From Nothophaeocryptopus gaeumannii (taxonomy: Eukaryota; Ascomycota; Dothideomycetes; Mycosphaerellales; Mycosphaerellaceae), in NCBI GenBank assembly GCA_031771865.1, contig JASISA010000025.1:744001-808000 (forward strand): a stretch of DNA of 64,000 bases. The letters are read 5' to 3'. The position numbers and the translations under genes were made by a program. Of this stretch, positions 30,465 to 41,984 are shown piece by piece. Below the pieces are notes generated by a model. The model searched no databases and was not told the origin of the DNA. It saw nothing but the letters and a program-made list of their open reading frames with translations. Position 1 is the stretch's first letter; every line of letters begins with the position of its first letter.

Positions 30465-32361
30465 ATGTCTCAATCATCATCTGCCGCCGCCGAGCAAGCG
30501 GCAGAAGAGGCAATGTATGCACTCTGGGCGAAATGGGAAATCAAGAATCACAACACTGCGAAATCCTACGGCCTTGCGATCGGGGCGCTCATGGGCCACT
30601 TCGTCCTCACCCACTGGGCGGAAATACTACTGAACAAATACAACAAGAAGCCTCGCGCTCTGGTATCAGTCGTCAGATCGATAAGACGGTCGAGCAGAGC
30701 GAGAGCCATTGGAGGTTTTGCAGTGGATCCCAGCAAAGTCCTGCTCTTACTGCTTTTTATCGGCATCAATGCTGCTCTGACTTTCTACGACCATCCCGAG
30801 AACGCTGGTCTCACCATACTGGCAAAGAGATTTGGATGGTAAGCCAAGCTGCAAGTGGTGGAGAGAACATCGACTGACAAATTTCGCAGGATGCTTCTCT
30901 GCAATCTGTGCCTAACGGTCTTCCTGGGATTGAAGAACACTCCACTTTCGCCGCTGGCAGGCGTCAGTTTCGACCACCTGAACGTCGTCCATCGATGCTG
31001 CGGATACACGACAGTTGTGTTTCTGATCTTGCACGCAGTGTACGCATCATTCATGTTGGAATCCAGGCCACATCGCTGATCAGTTGAAACAGAACATACG
31101 TCTCTGGTCTTGCGTATGCCCAGGCTATATTCGTCATGGACGAGGGCACGCAACACGCAGGTGCAGTTGCCGGATGTGCAATGCTTGCGCTTTTGATAAC
31201 AGCGATCGGCCCGATCCGGAGACGCTTCTACGAGTTCTTCTACGCTTCACACCTGATCCTGGTCGTGGTCATCCTCATCACAGTCGGCCTTCACAGGCCC
31301 GAGATCCAGCTAAAGGCGTACATCATCACGATACTCGCGTGTAAGTTCGAGCACCACCGCATCACTTTCCCCTTTTCCCCAGATCGTGGGATCCGGCCGC
31401 ATACTTTCCGTTACAAATGCACTGACGTCTTATCACAGCATCGTTCTGGATAGCAGACAAGGCTTTCCGCCTTACAAGATGGATCTACCATGGCTACTCT
31501 AACTATGCTACTCTAACTCCACTGGCGGATCGTGCGACGCGTGTTACTCTCCACAAACCTCTTCGCGCCCAGCCTGGTTCATCAGCTTTATTGTGGATCC
31601 CCAGTGTCAGACTTCTGGAACGTCACCCTTTTACCATCGTCACACCGTCCGGCAAGGAAAGCCAACCTGCGCAATTCGTCATCAAGGCTCGCAATGGGTT
31701 CACCCAAGCTTTGTACGAACAAGCATGCAAAGCTCCTGGCGCCAAGTGGCGTGCGAGTGTAGAAGGTCCATATGGCAATGTTCCCAACTTGCATGACTTC
31801 AAGAAAGTAGTCCTGCTAGCTGGTGGATCCGGAGTGACCCTGACTATGGCCATGGCCTTGGACTGGGCCCGGAGGCGTCGTACACCGAACGATGCCCAGA
31901 GTCTGGACTTCATATGGACCGTCAAGCATAGAGCGGACTTTGAGTGGTTCCAGTCCGAACTCACAGAGCTGAGCAGCAACCCTCGCATCACCATTGGCCT
32001 GCATGTCACCGATGATGTAAACAGGCCAGACTCGTCCGACTCAAGCTTCGATGGTCCGTCGCCGGATCAGAAGGAGAAGGACGAAGAGAAAATTCTTGAT
32101 CATACTCACTTGCAGGTGCGACCAGCTATGTCCAATCAGCCTTCGTCGGATTCTTCCATCTTCAAGTCCGCTGGCAGAGGCCGCCCCAACGTCAAATATG
32201 TCGTCAATAGATCCTTGCGAGGAATGAGGCAGAGCGATCGAGCTTTGGTCGCAAGCTGCGGGCCTCACGGTCTGCTGCGTGCGGCAGAGTCCGCAGTGGC
32301 AGAGCATCAGCATGGCTATGCGCCAAGCATCAAACTGTACACGGAAGAATACTCCTTCTAG
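30465..32361 (+). CDS. Ferric reductase transmembrane component (FRE family)
   Basis: Four exons: 30465..30838, 30890..31039, 31093..31340 and 31439..32361 (introns 51, 53 and 98 nt), giving 564 residues. All junctions keep frame. The ferric-reductase membrane domain carries two His-x13-His pairs that hold two hemes: VVH...LILH in exons 2-3 and SHLILVVVILITVGLH in exon 3. The cytosolic FAD domain has HPFTIVTPS, and the NAD(P)H domain GGSGVTLTMA and, near the end, CGPHGLLRA. The enzyme moves electrons from cytosolic NADPH across the plasma membrane to reduce extracellular Fe(III) or Cu(II). An inserted acidic linker (about 445-485, DQKEKDEEKI) lies inside the NAD domain. No signal peptide is apparent; the first ~20 residues are polar. 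Iron regulation is expected for the family, but I saw no GATA-factor site I would trust. Confidence 0.92.
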
Positions 32362-33341
32362 ATGTGATGTGCTTCGGGTTTGGCGTACCGGCGGCATCAA
32401 TTATACGAATAGAGCAGGACCCTGCAGCTCTGACGAGAATGGATACTTACGAGTAACGACGGAGTCTGGAATGGAACCAATGCTTATTAGTGAGCAATCG
32501 ACCAGGCAATCCTTCAGATTGAGAAGCTCTTCAAAGTCAGACTGTCGCAACACGTGACGGCAACAGCAGCAGCATGGCAACCCGAAAGATCAGTACCGAC
32601 AGACGCAGCTCGAACAAAGACCTGGATCTCAGTGCCAACAGTGTAGTAATTTGGAAATCCCCCGCCTCTATAGGCAGCGTCGCGGTAAGTAGTACAAGCA
32701 CAATCCTGGCTAAACATAGGCAGATCAGACTGGGGCTGAAGCTTAGCCATGCAGGAAATCCTTTCGCCAAACAACACACTGTATCTTCGACCAAGCCACA
32801 CCTCACATCTCTCGAAAGTACACTCGCCTACCGCCTATAAGCCATATTTGTTTCAGCTTCGTGAGCATTCGCTTCTTACAGAATAATTCGGCAGCAGCCA
32901 GAGGAGATACAAGGTGGCTTAACTTCTGCCTGTCCCTGAAAACACTCACACAGGATCGTCAGGTACTGCCGCAGTCAAGCAACAGGACTATTCTTACACC
33001 TACTCGCAGTTCTCTGGTCGCTATGGGTTCTTTGGTGGAGGCTTCGCTTCTTCCACTGCGGCTCTGGATGTTTTTGTCTACATTGGGTTGTCTGGATATA
33101 AGGCATCGCCTGGTGCCACGCTCGAAGTTGGTGTTACATTCGCAAGAGATCACGAAGTCACGAATTTCTTTACGTTGCTTTCCTTTTGCTATCTGCTGTT
33201 CGAGTCTTTCGCTTTCCTCACGAGTTCGATTTGGGCCTTGTGATTTTTCACACCTGATCAATCTGCCTTCGCTACTTTCCTATCTCCTATATTCATTGGA
33301 AGATCCTGCGCGCATACCTCCTTCGTTCATTGGACTACAAC
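32362..33341. other. Intergenic, promoter of GH76 gene
   Basis: About 980 nt. The 150 nt before the GH76 start is pyrimidine-rich (CTTTCCTATCTCC and similar), common upstream of fungal genes. Nothing else recognised. Confidence 0.4.
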
Positions 33342-34517
33342 ATGCTCGCAAATACCCTCGTCCTTGCCCTCGCGGTCAGCTCCTCAGCTTATGCAGGAAC
33401 CCTCTCGATCGCCAACAAACAGGCCACCACCTCCAGCGCCAGTACCCTCGCTGACACTCTTCTCACTTATTATACTTCCAACAATGGCCTCCTGGGCGGG
33501 CAATATTGGTCTTGGATCTCAGCTTCTTATTGGAATACCCTCATCCACTACTGGCACTACACCGGCGATGCCCAATACAACTCCAAAATCGCCGCAGGTA
33601 TCGCTGCCCAAGCTGGATCCGGAGACTTCATGACGGGAGATATACTCGGGAACGACGATCAGCTTTGGTGGGGTTTGACTTGCGTTACTGCTGCGGAGTA
33701 TGGCTTCCCTCAACAGGGCGGCATCGATTACCTTAACAGCGCGAAAAAGGTCTTCTCCGAAGTCAGCGGTCGTTGGCAGACAGGCCCAGGATGTTCAGCA
33801 GGTATTGGCTGGCAAATCGATCCTAACAATCCAAACGGAGGGTATCATTATAAGAACTCGATCACGAATGGGCTGGCTTTCCAACTTGCTGCTCGTTTGG
33901 CGAAACTTACAAACGATCAACAATACTCGGACTGGGCGGAGAAGGTCTTCGAGTATGCGTGGTCGATTGGACTTATCAACCAGGCTACGCATCGAGTCTA
34001 CGACGGGACACATGATCCAGCTTGCTCTCACCCAGCTGATGAGAGGTGGTCTTACAATGTCGGCGTCTTTCTTTACGGTTCCGCAGTAATGTTAGACCAT
34101 ACCGGCGACGCAGGAAAATGGCGGCCCCATCTCGACGGGTTCCTATCCGCCACGACATCCGATTTCACGAAGAACGGCGTTCTATACGAACAACGCTGCG
34201 AAGGCTCCGGGACATGCAATACGGACCAGTCGACCTTCAAGGCGTATCTGGCGAGGTGGTTGGGTATGACTGCTGCCCTCATTCCAGACACCGCCGACCA
34301 GATCAACCCGATCCTTGATGCTTCAGCCAAAGCGGCGATTGGGTCTGTGAATGGTGCTCAGGTTGGCATGAGCTGGACGAGCGATAAATTCGACGGCAAG
34401 GTGGGAGCAGGACAGCAGATGAGTGGATTGGAGGTTGTGCAGGCGAGATTGGCCTCGACGAAGGCGGTACCGAGTCGACTGAGAAGAAGTGTCGTTGCGA
34501 GGGAATGGGTGGCATAA
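33342..34517 (+). CDS. GH76 endo-alpha-1,6-mannanase, secreted, apparently without GPI anchor
   Basis: Single exon, 391 residues. The start MLANTLVLALAVSSSAYA gives a clean signal peptide; a start four codons upstream is possible. Glycoside hydrolase family 76 is indicated by the double-Asp catalytic motif GNDDQLWWGL at about 106-115, and by GGIDYLNSAKKVF, WSYNVGVFLYGSA and CNTDQSTFKAYLARW. The fungal members Dcw1/Dfg5 act on cell-wall mannan and the mannose core of GPI anchors, crosslinking GPI-proteins to the wall. Here the C-terminus ends RRSVVAREWVA with no hydrophobic omega-site tail, so this one is probably a freely secreted or wall-soluble enzyme. Convergent with the PLP enzyme. Confidence 0.93.
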   Translation: MLANTLVLALAVSSSAYAGTLSIANKQATTSSASTLADTLLTYYTSNNGLLGGQYWSWISASYWNTLIHYWHYTGDAQYNSKIAAGIAAQAGSGDFMTGDILGNDDQLWWGLTCVTAAEYGFPQQGGIDYLNSAKKVFSEVSGRWQTGPGCSAGIGWQIDPNNPNGGYHYKNSITNGLAFQLAARLAKLTNDQQYSDWAEKVFEYAWSIGLINQATHRVYDGTHDPACSHPADERWSYNVGVFLYGSAVMLDHTGDAGKWRPHLDGFLSATTSDFTKNGVLYEQRCEGSGTCNTDQSTFKAYLARWLGMTAALIPDTADQINPILDASAKAAIGSVNGAQVGMSWTSDKFDGKVGAGQQMSGLEVVQARLASTKAVPSRLRRSVVAREWVA

Positions 34518-34693
34518 TTGACGAGGACATGTTGATGATGATGATAACGTGTTCCTGTTTAGCGATGACTGCACTGTGCTTGAGAGATACCCTTTGGATA
34601 TGTTTAGCGAGCGAGGTGTTGGAGGAGTATTGTTTAGATACCATTATGTTTGGCTTTTGATCTATTTCTATCAGAATCAACAGTATAGTTTCT

Positions 34694-35980
34694 TTACGAT
34701 GTCCCTTCATCGGTCAAGGCCTTAAAAGAATCGAGCAGGTCGGCCTTGAGGTCCTCCCAATTCTCAACACCAATGCTCAATCTAAGCAAAGTCCCTTCAA
34801 CCCCAGCATCGCTCATCTTCCTCCACTCAATCAAACTTTCAACACCACCCAAGCTAGTCGCATGATGGAAGAAATGCAGCTTCGAAGGCAACTTCCTCGC
34901 CTGCTCCTCACTCTTCAGCCAAATACTGAATACCGGCCCAAACCCATTCGGCATCTGTTTCTTCAACCACCCCATATCCCCCTTCTGCAAACTCGCATGC
35001 ACAATCTTCTCAACCACCTGCCTCACAACCTTACCTTCCTCCCCACCATCCAGACTCTCACTTATCCACCCCGCGAGCCTCGTGGCATTCTCACTCTGCC
35101 TCCTAACCCTCAACTCCAACGTCCTCAAGCTCCGAACCCCCAACCACCCCTCCAAACTCCCCATCACACTCCCCAAAAACACTCTCTCCGTATACATCCC
35201 CCAATAATCCTTCTCCCATCCCTCTCTCTTATTCCCGACCGCGATAACGCCGCATAACATATCCGAATGTCCCCCGAAATACTTCGTGCCCGAATGCATA
35301 ACGAAATCCGCTCCCCACTTGAACGGATCCAAAAGAGGAGGAGGAGCAAATGTCGCGTCGATAGTTAACCATGCCCCTCGAGCGTGTGCTAATTCCGCGA
35401 AGTGGGAGATATTGAAGGCTTCGCCTGTGGGGTTGACGGGTGTTTCTAAATGGACGACATCTCCTTTCCCGAGATCGCCCCAGCTCTTTTCGTCGAATAA
35501 ATCCACAATCTCACATCCCGTAAGCTTTTTGTATATGGATAAAACGCCATGACAGCCATGATATCCCGCTCCTATAGCCACGACCTTCGGATTCAACCAT
35601 GTCAATAACCCGTGGAAGGCACTTAGGCCTGAGCTGTATGTGAGTGCTGGTGCGCCGATAATGGATGTGAGCATCAACTCTAGTCTACTAGTATTCGGCG
35701 CCGTCAGACGAGAGTATATATGGGCGTCGCCGGGCATAGGGCCGCCGGGAGGATGGAGTTCGGAGAGTTCATGGTCGCCCACGGGGTGGAGTTGGGCTGG
35801 CTCGCGGGGATAACGGAAAGTGGTGGAGACGTGGAGGGGAGGAGCGACGTCGATGTTGCGATTTATGGGGTCGTCGGCGTGGATGGAGAGGGTGGAGAGG
35901 GAGAGGTTTTCGTAGTCGCCTGGTTTAGGGATCTTGTGGTCAACAGTGTTGGGGTTGCTGCCGTTGGTGTTTGCTGCCAT
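34694..35980 (-). CDS. Cys/Met-metabolism PLP-dependent enzyme (cystathionine gamma-synthase/beta-lyase family)
   Basis: Single exon, 428 residues. Aspartate-aminotransferase-fold PLP enzyme of the Cys/Met metabolism group. The PLP lysine lies in MHSGTKYFGGHSDML at about 235-249; the family blocks ALTYSSGLSAFHGLL, HLETPVNPTGEAFNI and TIDATFAPPPLLDP are all present. The substrate-binding Tyr/Arg pair near HIYSRLTAPNTSRLE also fits. Members interconvert cysteine, homocysteine and methionine, and the precise reaction (synthase, lyase or sulfhydrylase) cannot be told from sequence alone. There is no presequence, so the protein is probably cytosolic. The start MAANTNGSNPN is the first ATG in the frame. 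Confidence 0.9.
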   Translation of the reverse strand: MAANTNGSNPNTVDHKIPKPGDYENLSLSTLSIHADDPINRNIDVAPPLHVSTTFRYPREPAQLHPVGDHELSELHPPGGPMPGDAHIYSRLTAPNTSRLELMLTSIIGAPALTYSSGLSAFHGLLTWLNPKVVAIGAGYHGCHGVLSIYKKLTGCEIVDLFDEKSWGDLGKGDVVHLETPVNPTGEAFNISHFAELAHARGAWLTIDATFAPPPLLDPFKWGADFVMHSGTKYFGGHSDMLCGVIAVGNKREGWEKDYWGMYTERVFLGSVMGSLEGWLGVRSLRTLELRVRRQSENATRLAGWISESLDGGEEGKVVRQVVEKIVHASLQKGDMGWLKKQMPNGFGPVFSIWLKSEEQARKLPSKLHFFHHATSLGGVESLIEWRKMSDAGVEGTLLRLSIGVENWEDLKADLLDSFKALTDEGTS

Positions 35981-36363
35981 TGTGGTAGGGAATTGTGAGA
36001 GGTGAGGAATGGAGTGAGTGAGAGTGTGTTAGTGTGTGAACAAATGGGTATCTTCTATCTCTCAGTCGTGCTACAACTCGATCAGTAATTGTTGTGGTTG
36101 AAGCTCTCACGTCGCGCCCTTCGAACTTCGTCACCTCATGCCCCACCACTGCTGTCCCACTTCGCGCATTTATAATCCCTGCAGCCGTCTATTGCCGTCG
36201 CAGATTACTTCGGCTCTGCCATGTGAAGGCAATGAATCCGAGTCAACCGCTTGCATGCCGTCTAGATGTCCTTCGTCAATGTCCAACTCGATAGGCCCCA
36301 CGAACGCCGCACAAACGAAGAATTGTCTTGCTGTGCATGCGCGGACTGCATTGATGCCTTCCG
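35981..36363. promoter_or_regulatory. Promoter of PLP enzyme and 3' region of the long unknown gene
   Basis: 383 nt. The first 60 nt past the PLP-enzyme start are purine-rich (GAGAGGTGAGGAATGGAGTGAGTGAG-like). No other element recognised. Confidence 0.35.
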
Positions 36364-39300
36364 CTATATGCGTCGCTTGAGCATTATGCCACGAGAGACG
36401 CTTGTTGCAGCCGGGAGAGCCTGGCCAAACCGATCGCGGTCTGCAATAAAATGTTAGCATGGTACAAGACAAATCATGATCATAAACAACGTACCTTGCT
36501 CGGTCTCAAAACCAATCGTAATATCGTCATGTTCCTCGGCATAGTCAAGGCCCTCAAGGTTGACAAAACGGCGCTTCAAGCGATCTTCCTCAGTCTCCTC
36601 TTTCGACGTGGCAGGCAATGAGAACTTCGCATCGACCATCTTGACAGACCATTTCTTGCCCTTACTATCTCCTTTGCTCTGCTCAAATGTATCTGTTGAT
36701 TTGATCTGGAAACACAGTGCGTCTGCGTGGCTGAACTCTTCCATGAAGGCCACCACCTGGACGACCGCTCCTTGAGAGACAACTTGTAGACGCACGTTAC
36801 TGGCTTCCCACTTCTTGTAGATTGGGACGACCATGCGTCGCCGAGAGATGCCGAATGAGCTTGCCAAGCCATCGTACCTAACAGTGAAGCCGGTAATGGC
36901 AGCTTGGAAGGCGTGCAGGTCGGGAAGAGATGCAAAGGTGAAGGTGCGGATTGTGGGCTGTTGCAACACCGTGTGCAAAAGCTCTCCGATGCCGTTCGGG
37001 ACTGGTTGCGGTGAATGTCTTGTGTCAATGGACATTGTCATGTCCTCCTGCGGGTTCCGGAGAATTTGAATACTGGGCGTTTCGACTGCTGGAATTCGAA
37101 TCAGCAGTTCGCCTTTCCCAAGATTCAGCCTGTCGGTGATGCAGCCTGTCGAATGCCGTGCGAGTATACGTAAGCTCTCTGATTCTACTGTTGGTGATAG
37201 TCTCGTGTTCGGATCTTCTAACACGAAGTTTGTCACACCCAACTTCTGCCACTGCAGATACTGTAGCGCAGGATGAGCGGACTGCGAGAAGCCCGCAGAT
37301 TGAGCAGCAGGCTCAATGTTTAAGCCCGTGAGAGACATCTTGCCCACGATAGCCTCATCAGGTCCGACCCGAAGACCGTTCAGTGCATCGAACATTTCCT
37401 GCCTGCTGCCAGCATCGGGGAACACGAGCAGGATCCGGCACTGTCTCTTGTCTTCGCGTATCCGCACAACCATGGCTGTGGTGCCTTGTGCAGCCGAGTC
37501 CGTCAGAAACTCGAAATAGAGCGGAGACCTTCTGCCCACGTCATGACTGACAGCACTCAATGTCTTGTGCCCAGTATCTGTGATCAGCAAAACTCGATAG
37601 CCACGGTGTACTTTGCGCATGCCGCTGCCATCCACGTGTTTCGCGGCACGTTCAAAAACTAAAACCGAGCAGCCTCGTACCTTCTCCGAAGGGAAAGCAT
37701 GTGAGTTAGAGGAGTCTGCATATTGAACTTCAACCAGTCTTGTTTCGTGAACGAGCGTCTCATCAGGCTCTGCGCGCAGGGTCTTCTCAACTTTGCGAGC
37801 GTACTCCGACAGATTCCAGACACCGCGGAAATCGCGTTCCTGCATCCGCACGCTGAGGTCGAAGTTCCGGGGTAGTCGTAGCGACATGCCAAAGGAGCTT
37901 GCTTTCCAAGAGACATCAGACCATGTTAGAGACCGCCTATCCTCCTGCTTGGGCAAGATCCTGATGTTGACGAGCTCCTTTTGGCTGGCAATGGTGATGC
38001 TGGTCTGATAGTCGCGTCGCCCTCGAAGCACAGTCAAAACGCAGGGCAAAACCACGCGATCTGTATCGGCATCCTCAGTATTTAGGTACACGTCCACAGG
38101 GAAGCGGCCATAACAGAAACATGATCGGGTGTCGCTGAGTGGCAGCAGCTCGTACGGATCGATCGACGGCTTAGAGTCCTCCACAAGCACCGAGTTGCTG
38201 GCACTACCGCCCAGTACTGCAGCAGCATCTGAGGTGAATCTGGGATAATCTAACCAGATCCGAGTATTTTGTCCCTGGATCAGAGATTGCTCCGGAGGTA
38301 GTAGACGATTCCTTCCCATTGACAAGGCTAGCGTCTTGAGATGATTCTTCAATGCCAGTACTCCGCGACGGACTACATGCTCCATATCATCAGCTGCGGG
38401 CGAGCTTTGAGGACTACTCAAGCCATCGTAGTTGTCGAGAGGATCAGAAATAATCCACCACGCCTTGCCCAAATCTACGTGGGCCTGCGTCAGGAGCTCG
38501 CGACGGTCGCTTGGATCCCGCCGTTGCAGTATTAGTTCTAGACCAGCTTTGCCAGTGATGTACCACCACAACCCGGCCCTCAGCCACATAGTGGGTTGAC
38601 ACTGATTCTTCGGCAGTTCCTTTTCAGCCGTCAGACTGAAGACTCCCCTCATATGAGCGACGCGGGCTGCACAGTCTGCGTAGGCAGCATCTGCTGCAGG
38701 GTCGCCTTCAGTTGGAGGCAGAGGTGATGAGATGGGTCGGCCAGTAGAATGATCCGAAGCAGTTGATCCAGGTCTCGTGGCCTCTTCTTGTCGCAATGTT
38801 GCTGCTGCCGATTTTGTCGGCGGCGCCATCTGAGAAACGGATGTTCCCGCGAGAGATTCGCGTGGGCTGCCGCGAGGTCGTGGAGACGGATTTGGCGAGT
38901 ATCCCGGTGGATTCGGCGAGGGTATTGAGCGATTGTGTCCAAGTAAGGACGAGCGCGGACTCTGATTCTGTGGGCTTCCGGTCCGGCTTGTCTGAAACCG
39001 AGGAGAAATGGGTTGCGACATACCACTGCCAGCCAGCTGCCATAGCTGTGGAGAATTTTCGTCCCGCGAGCTCGACCGAGAGTGCCTTTTGGCGGATTCG
39101 TCAATATTCGTCGAGGAACCATTTGGTCGCGTGTAGACTTTTGGTCTCCCGGTCGTAGAAGGATCAGAAGTGCGGTCACGATGTGCAGGCAACCTCGAAC
39201 CGTCACGAGCGTAACTAGGAGGGATGTCCATTTTGCGAGCATTAGCGTGCGGCGGCACTTCTCTAGATGGCACAAAGTCACTATGTGGTGCTTGCATGGC

Positions 39301-40653
39301 GCGCATGTACGGTTCCTCCCGGGAAGAGACCCTTTGATGTGTATACGGCTGTAAGGGCGAAATCTGTGGCACCACCCTTTCTGGGTTGAGTGCCGCGCCT
39401 CCAGGAGATGGTCGCTGTCCTCTACAATCTCGGGACGTGCGATTTTGTCGTGGCGATCCAACTTCTGGCTGCGGTTCTGGCGCAGAGCCTCCTGAGACTT
39501 CCCTAGAATGACGCATGATGTACTTCGGGTCCGCGAATGGGTTGGGGTCTTCTGGTGTGATCGCTGTCTCTGGAGACAGTCCAGAATCCGGCGGAGAGAT
39601 CACTTCTGGGACAGATGTGCCAACCGATGACGAATTGGACTGTCGCTGCGCAAGGGAAGGATTCAGCGTGGCGTTTTTGAGTGCCTCCAAATCCTCATCG
39701 TCCTCGTCGTCTTTGTTGATCAACATGCTTGCACGTCGAAACACCATCCCTTCGTTCGAGCTCATTTCGCGTCTCTTCTGAACGACAGGTGACTGCGCGG
39801 TTGGTGACGGCGACAAAAAGTCTCTAACACCACTCAGACCCGTGCCAGCCGTTTGTGCAGTCGTGTCATGACTCCCTCCATGGCTAGTATCGATTGCCGC
39901 AGGACTTTGCCTTGGTGGCTGTAGTTCAGGCTGCCCACAACCCATGATCGCGTCAAGTCCGTCCCCGGGCGTCGAGGGTGTGTCTATGGGAGTATGATGT
40001 TCGACCCCAAGAGTGTCAAACCCGGTTGAGACTCTCCCTAGACTGGGTCTGAACGGCTTCATCTCCTGACTCGGCGGTGACGCATGCTTCCTCTGCACAG
40101 GAGGCGAAAACTCGTTGTGTGATGTCTGAACTCGTCGCATGGGAGGAGGAATGAAGTCTTCCTGCTCAGGCGGAGGCGGCGCTTTGGGTTGTGTGTGGGC
40201 CAATGGCGGTGACCGTGGCCACTCGGCACCAGGAGCTGGCCTTCGATCAGACACTGACCTCGACACCGCCGCCTTCATCCGCCCAATCTCTCTAGGCGGA
40301 TCGGGTGCCTCATCGCCTCCTTCGCCTATGATCTCCGGGACTGTTCTCACAAAGCTCACTGTCAACCCCTTCCGCCTCTTGGGCTTGGTGAATGTCGGCC
40401 CCGGAGGAAGAGGACTCGGCTCTTCGGCCAGTCGCACCTGGTTGGCATCGGGCCAGCGCTGGGCAATGGCGATACCGAGTTTCGGCTTGGACTTCTCGGT
40501 GCTCGGTTTGAGGAAATCGGTAACGTCGTCGTTCAGCTTGAAAGAGCCTTGGCGCTCCCTCGCGCCCGAGTCGTCCTCCTTAAACACCTTGCCCCATTTG
40601 CTCTTCTTCAGAAAACTGGAGGCCTTTGTTCTCTTACTGTCCTCCTCGGCCAT
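36364..40653 (-). CDS. Large conserved-type hypothetical protein, 1,411 residues
   Basis: Exon 1 (40653..36495) and a short last exon (36440..36364) are separated by a 54-nt intron (GTACGT...ATTGCAG), which replaces a dead-end tail with QDRDRFGQALPAATS and an RRI C-terminus. Start MAEEDSKRTKAS is chosen; the frame runs 23 codons further up. Residues 10-75 are basic/acidic with FLKKSKWGKVFKED; about 110-640 are Pro/Ser-rich and disordered. An ordered core around 655-790 contains ARVAHMRGVFSLTAEKEL and GLWWYITGKAGLELIL. Further globular stretches follow to the C-terminus, several beta-rich. No signal peptide or membrane segment is seen. I do not recognise a family and assign no function; a scaffold or membrane-contact role would be a guess. 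Confidence 0.8.
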
Positions 40654-41984
40654 GACGGTGTCCAGCACCGGTGGAATAGGAGTCCAGGCAGCAGGTAAGG
40701 GAACAACGACTCGGCGTGTCAATGGATCGTGAATCGGTCGGCTCGCGTGTCCACACGTCCTCCTCTCCTTCCCTCCCCTCTCACCCCAGCTGCTCCAAAG
40801 ACTGGACCCTGGCCGACCTGCACCGCACCGCGTCCCACCCGTGCTCTGTGCTGTGCCCCTGTGCTGTGCTGTGCTGTGCTGTGATGTGTTATGGCTTTCA
40901 GGATTCCCGATCAGGTTTCTCGCCGTCCATTGCCCAGGTCAGCTGTCGAATGCGTGCGTCTGAAACAGCAATAGAAACAAGACACAGCTCACAGGAGACC
41001 ACCCACAGTTGTTGGAACAACCAGTGCAATGCATGTCAGGCAGAAAGCGTGACAGTCGTACTTTATCGGCAGATAGAGTGCGCCTCAACAGCTCGTACTG
41101 GCCCGCTACGTGGTAATTCTAGCCGCCCGCTGCAGGGTATTATTAGATTCGCTGTCCCTCAGCTGAAACGATGTTCGAAACCGCAGCCTGGCCGGTGGAC
41201 TCGAGCGCTGCACTCGCTTTTCGTTTGTCGCACGAGAAAAAGCCGGATGCACATCTGCGTATGCGTGGAGTCAGTCCCCGGTCACTTCTGTGTATACTCT
41301 GCTCGGCAGCACAGCATGCAGCATTCACGGCTGCGTGCCATTCGAATCAGCAGAGGTGCGTGCGTGCCATGGGACAAGCCCGCAGGGAAGAAACTGCCAA
41401 GACCAGACCGGCGCCGGAACAACAACACCCATTGCGAGATTGATTGGACATTGGATCTACCGAAGTCCTGACGGAAGGGAGCAAACGGAGTATGGAAGAT
41501 AGCAGGCCCCGTTGTGCTCAATACATTCATCATACGAGCATTGATGCATTCAAGTGAATTCCGTACTTCTGGTGTCTGCTGAAAAGTACTTCTACCCCAC
41601 CAAAGCTGCCCTCGAGCTGGCGGGGCAAGAGTCTGATTTTCACACTGCTTTCGGTGACGACAATGAGAAGGCTAGCCATTGCCAATACACGTTCAAGCAG
41701 TCAACAGATGGAACATGAGGGCGCACATCAAGAGCATCGAGTGCTGTGAACGGATTGAAAATTGAAGGTCGCAGTGGCACATAGTAGGAGTGCAAGGTGT
41801 GAAAAGGACGAAGGGAACAGCTGTACTTCGTTGAGGACGCTTCTCATTTCATATGCACTTCTACTTTTAAGCTTACTGACACAGTTCAGGAGGCTGTAGT
41901 CGTTGAAAAACCGCTATGGGAGCAGGTTGTCATTGTGGTGTCCTTCGAAAGTGCTCTATTCGTGTCATGCTTTCTCTTGCGCGC
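40654..41984. other. Intergenic with (TGTGC)n-like simple repeat
   Basis: About 1.3 kb. An imperfect pentanucleotide repeat of TGTGC/GCTGT units spans about 40845-40888. Downstream, short ORFs without domains. The stretch serves as promoter of the long unknown gene and as 3' region of the cyclophilin gene. Confidence 0.45.

Noticed and set aside
38649..39461. 270-codon frame inside the large unknown gene
   Set aside because: Same strand but in another frame of the Pro/Ser-rich region; Arg/His-rich composition is the usual shadow of such DNA.
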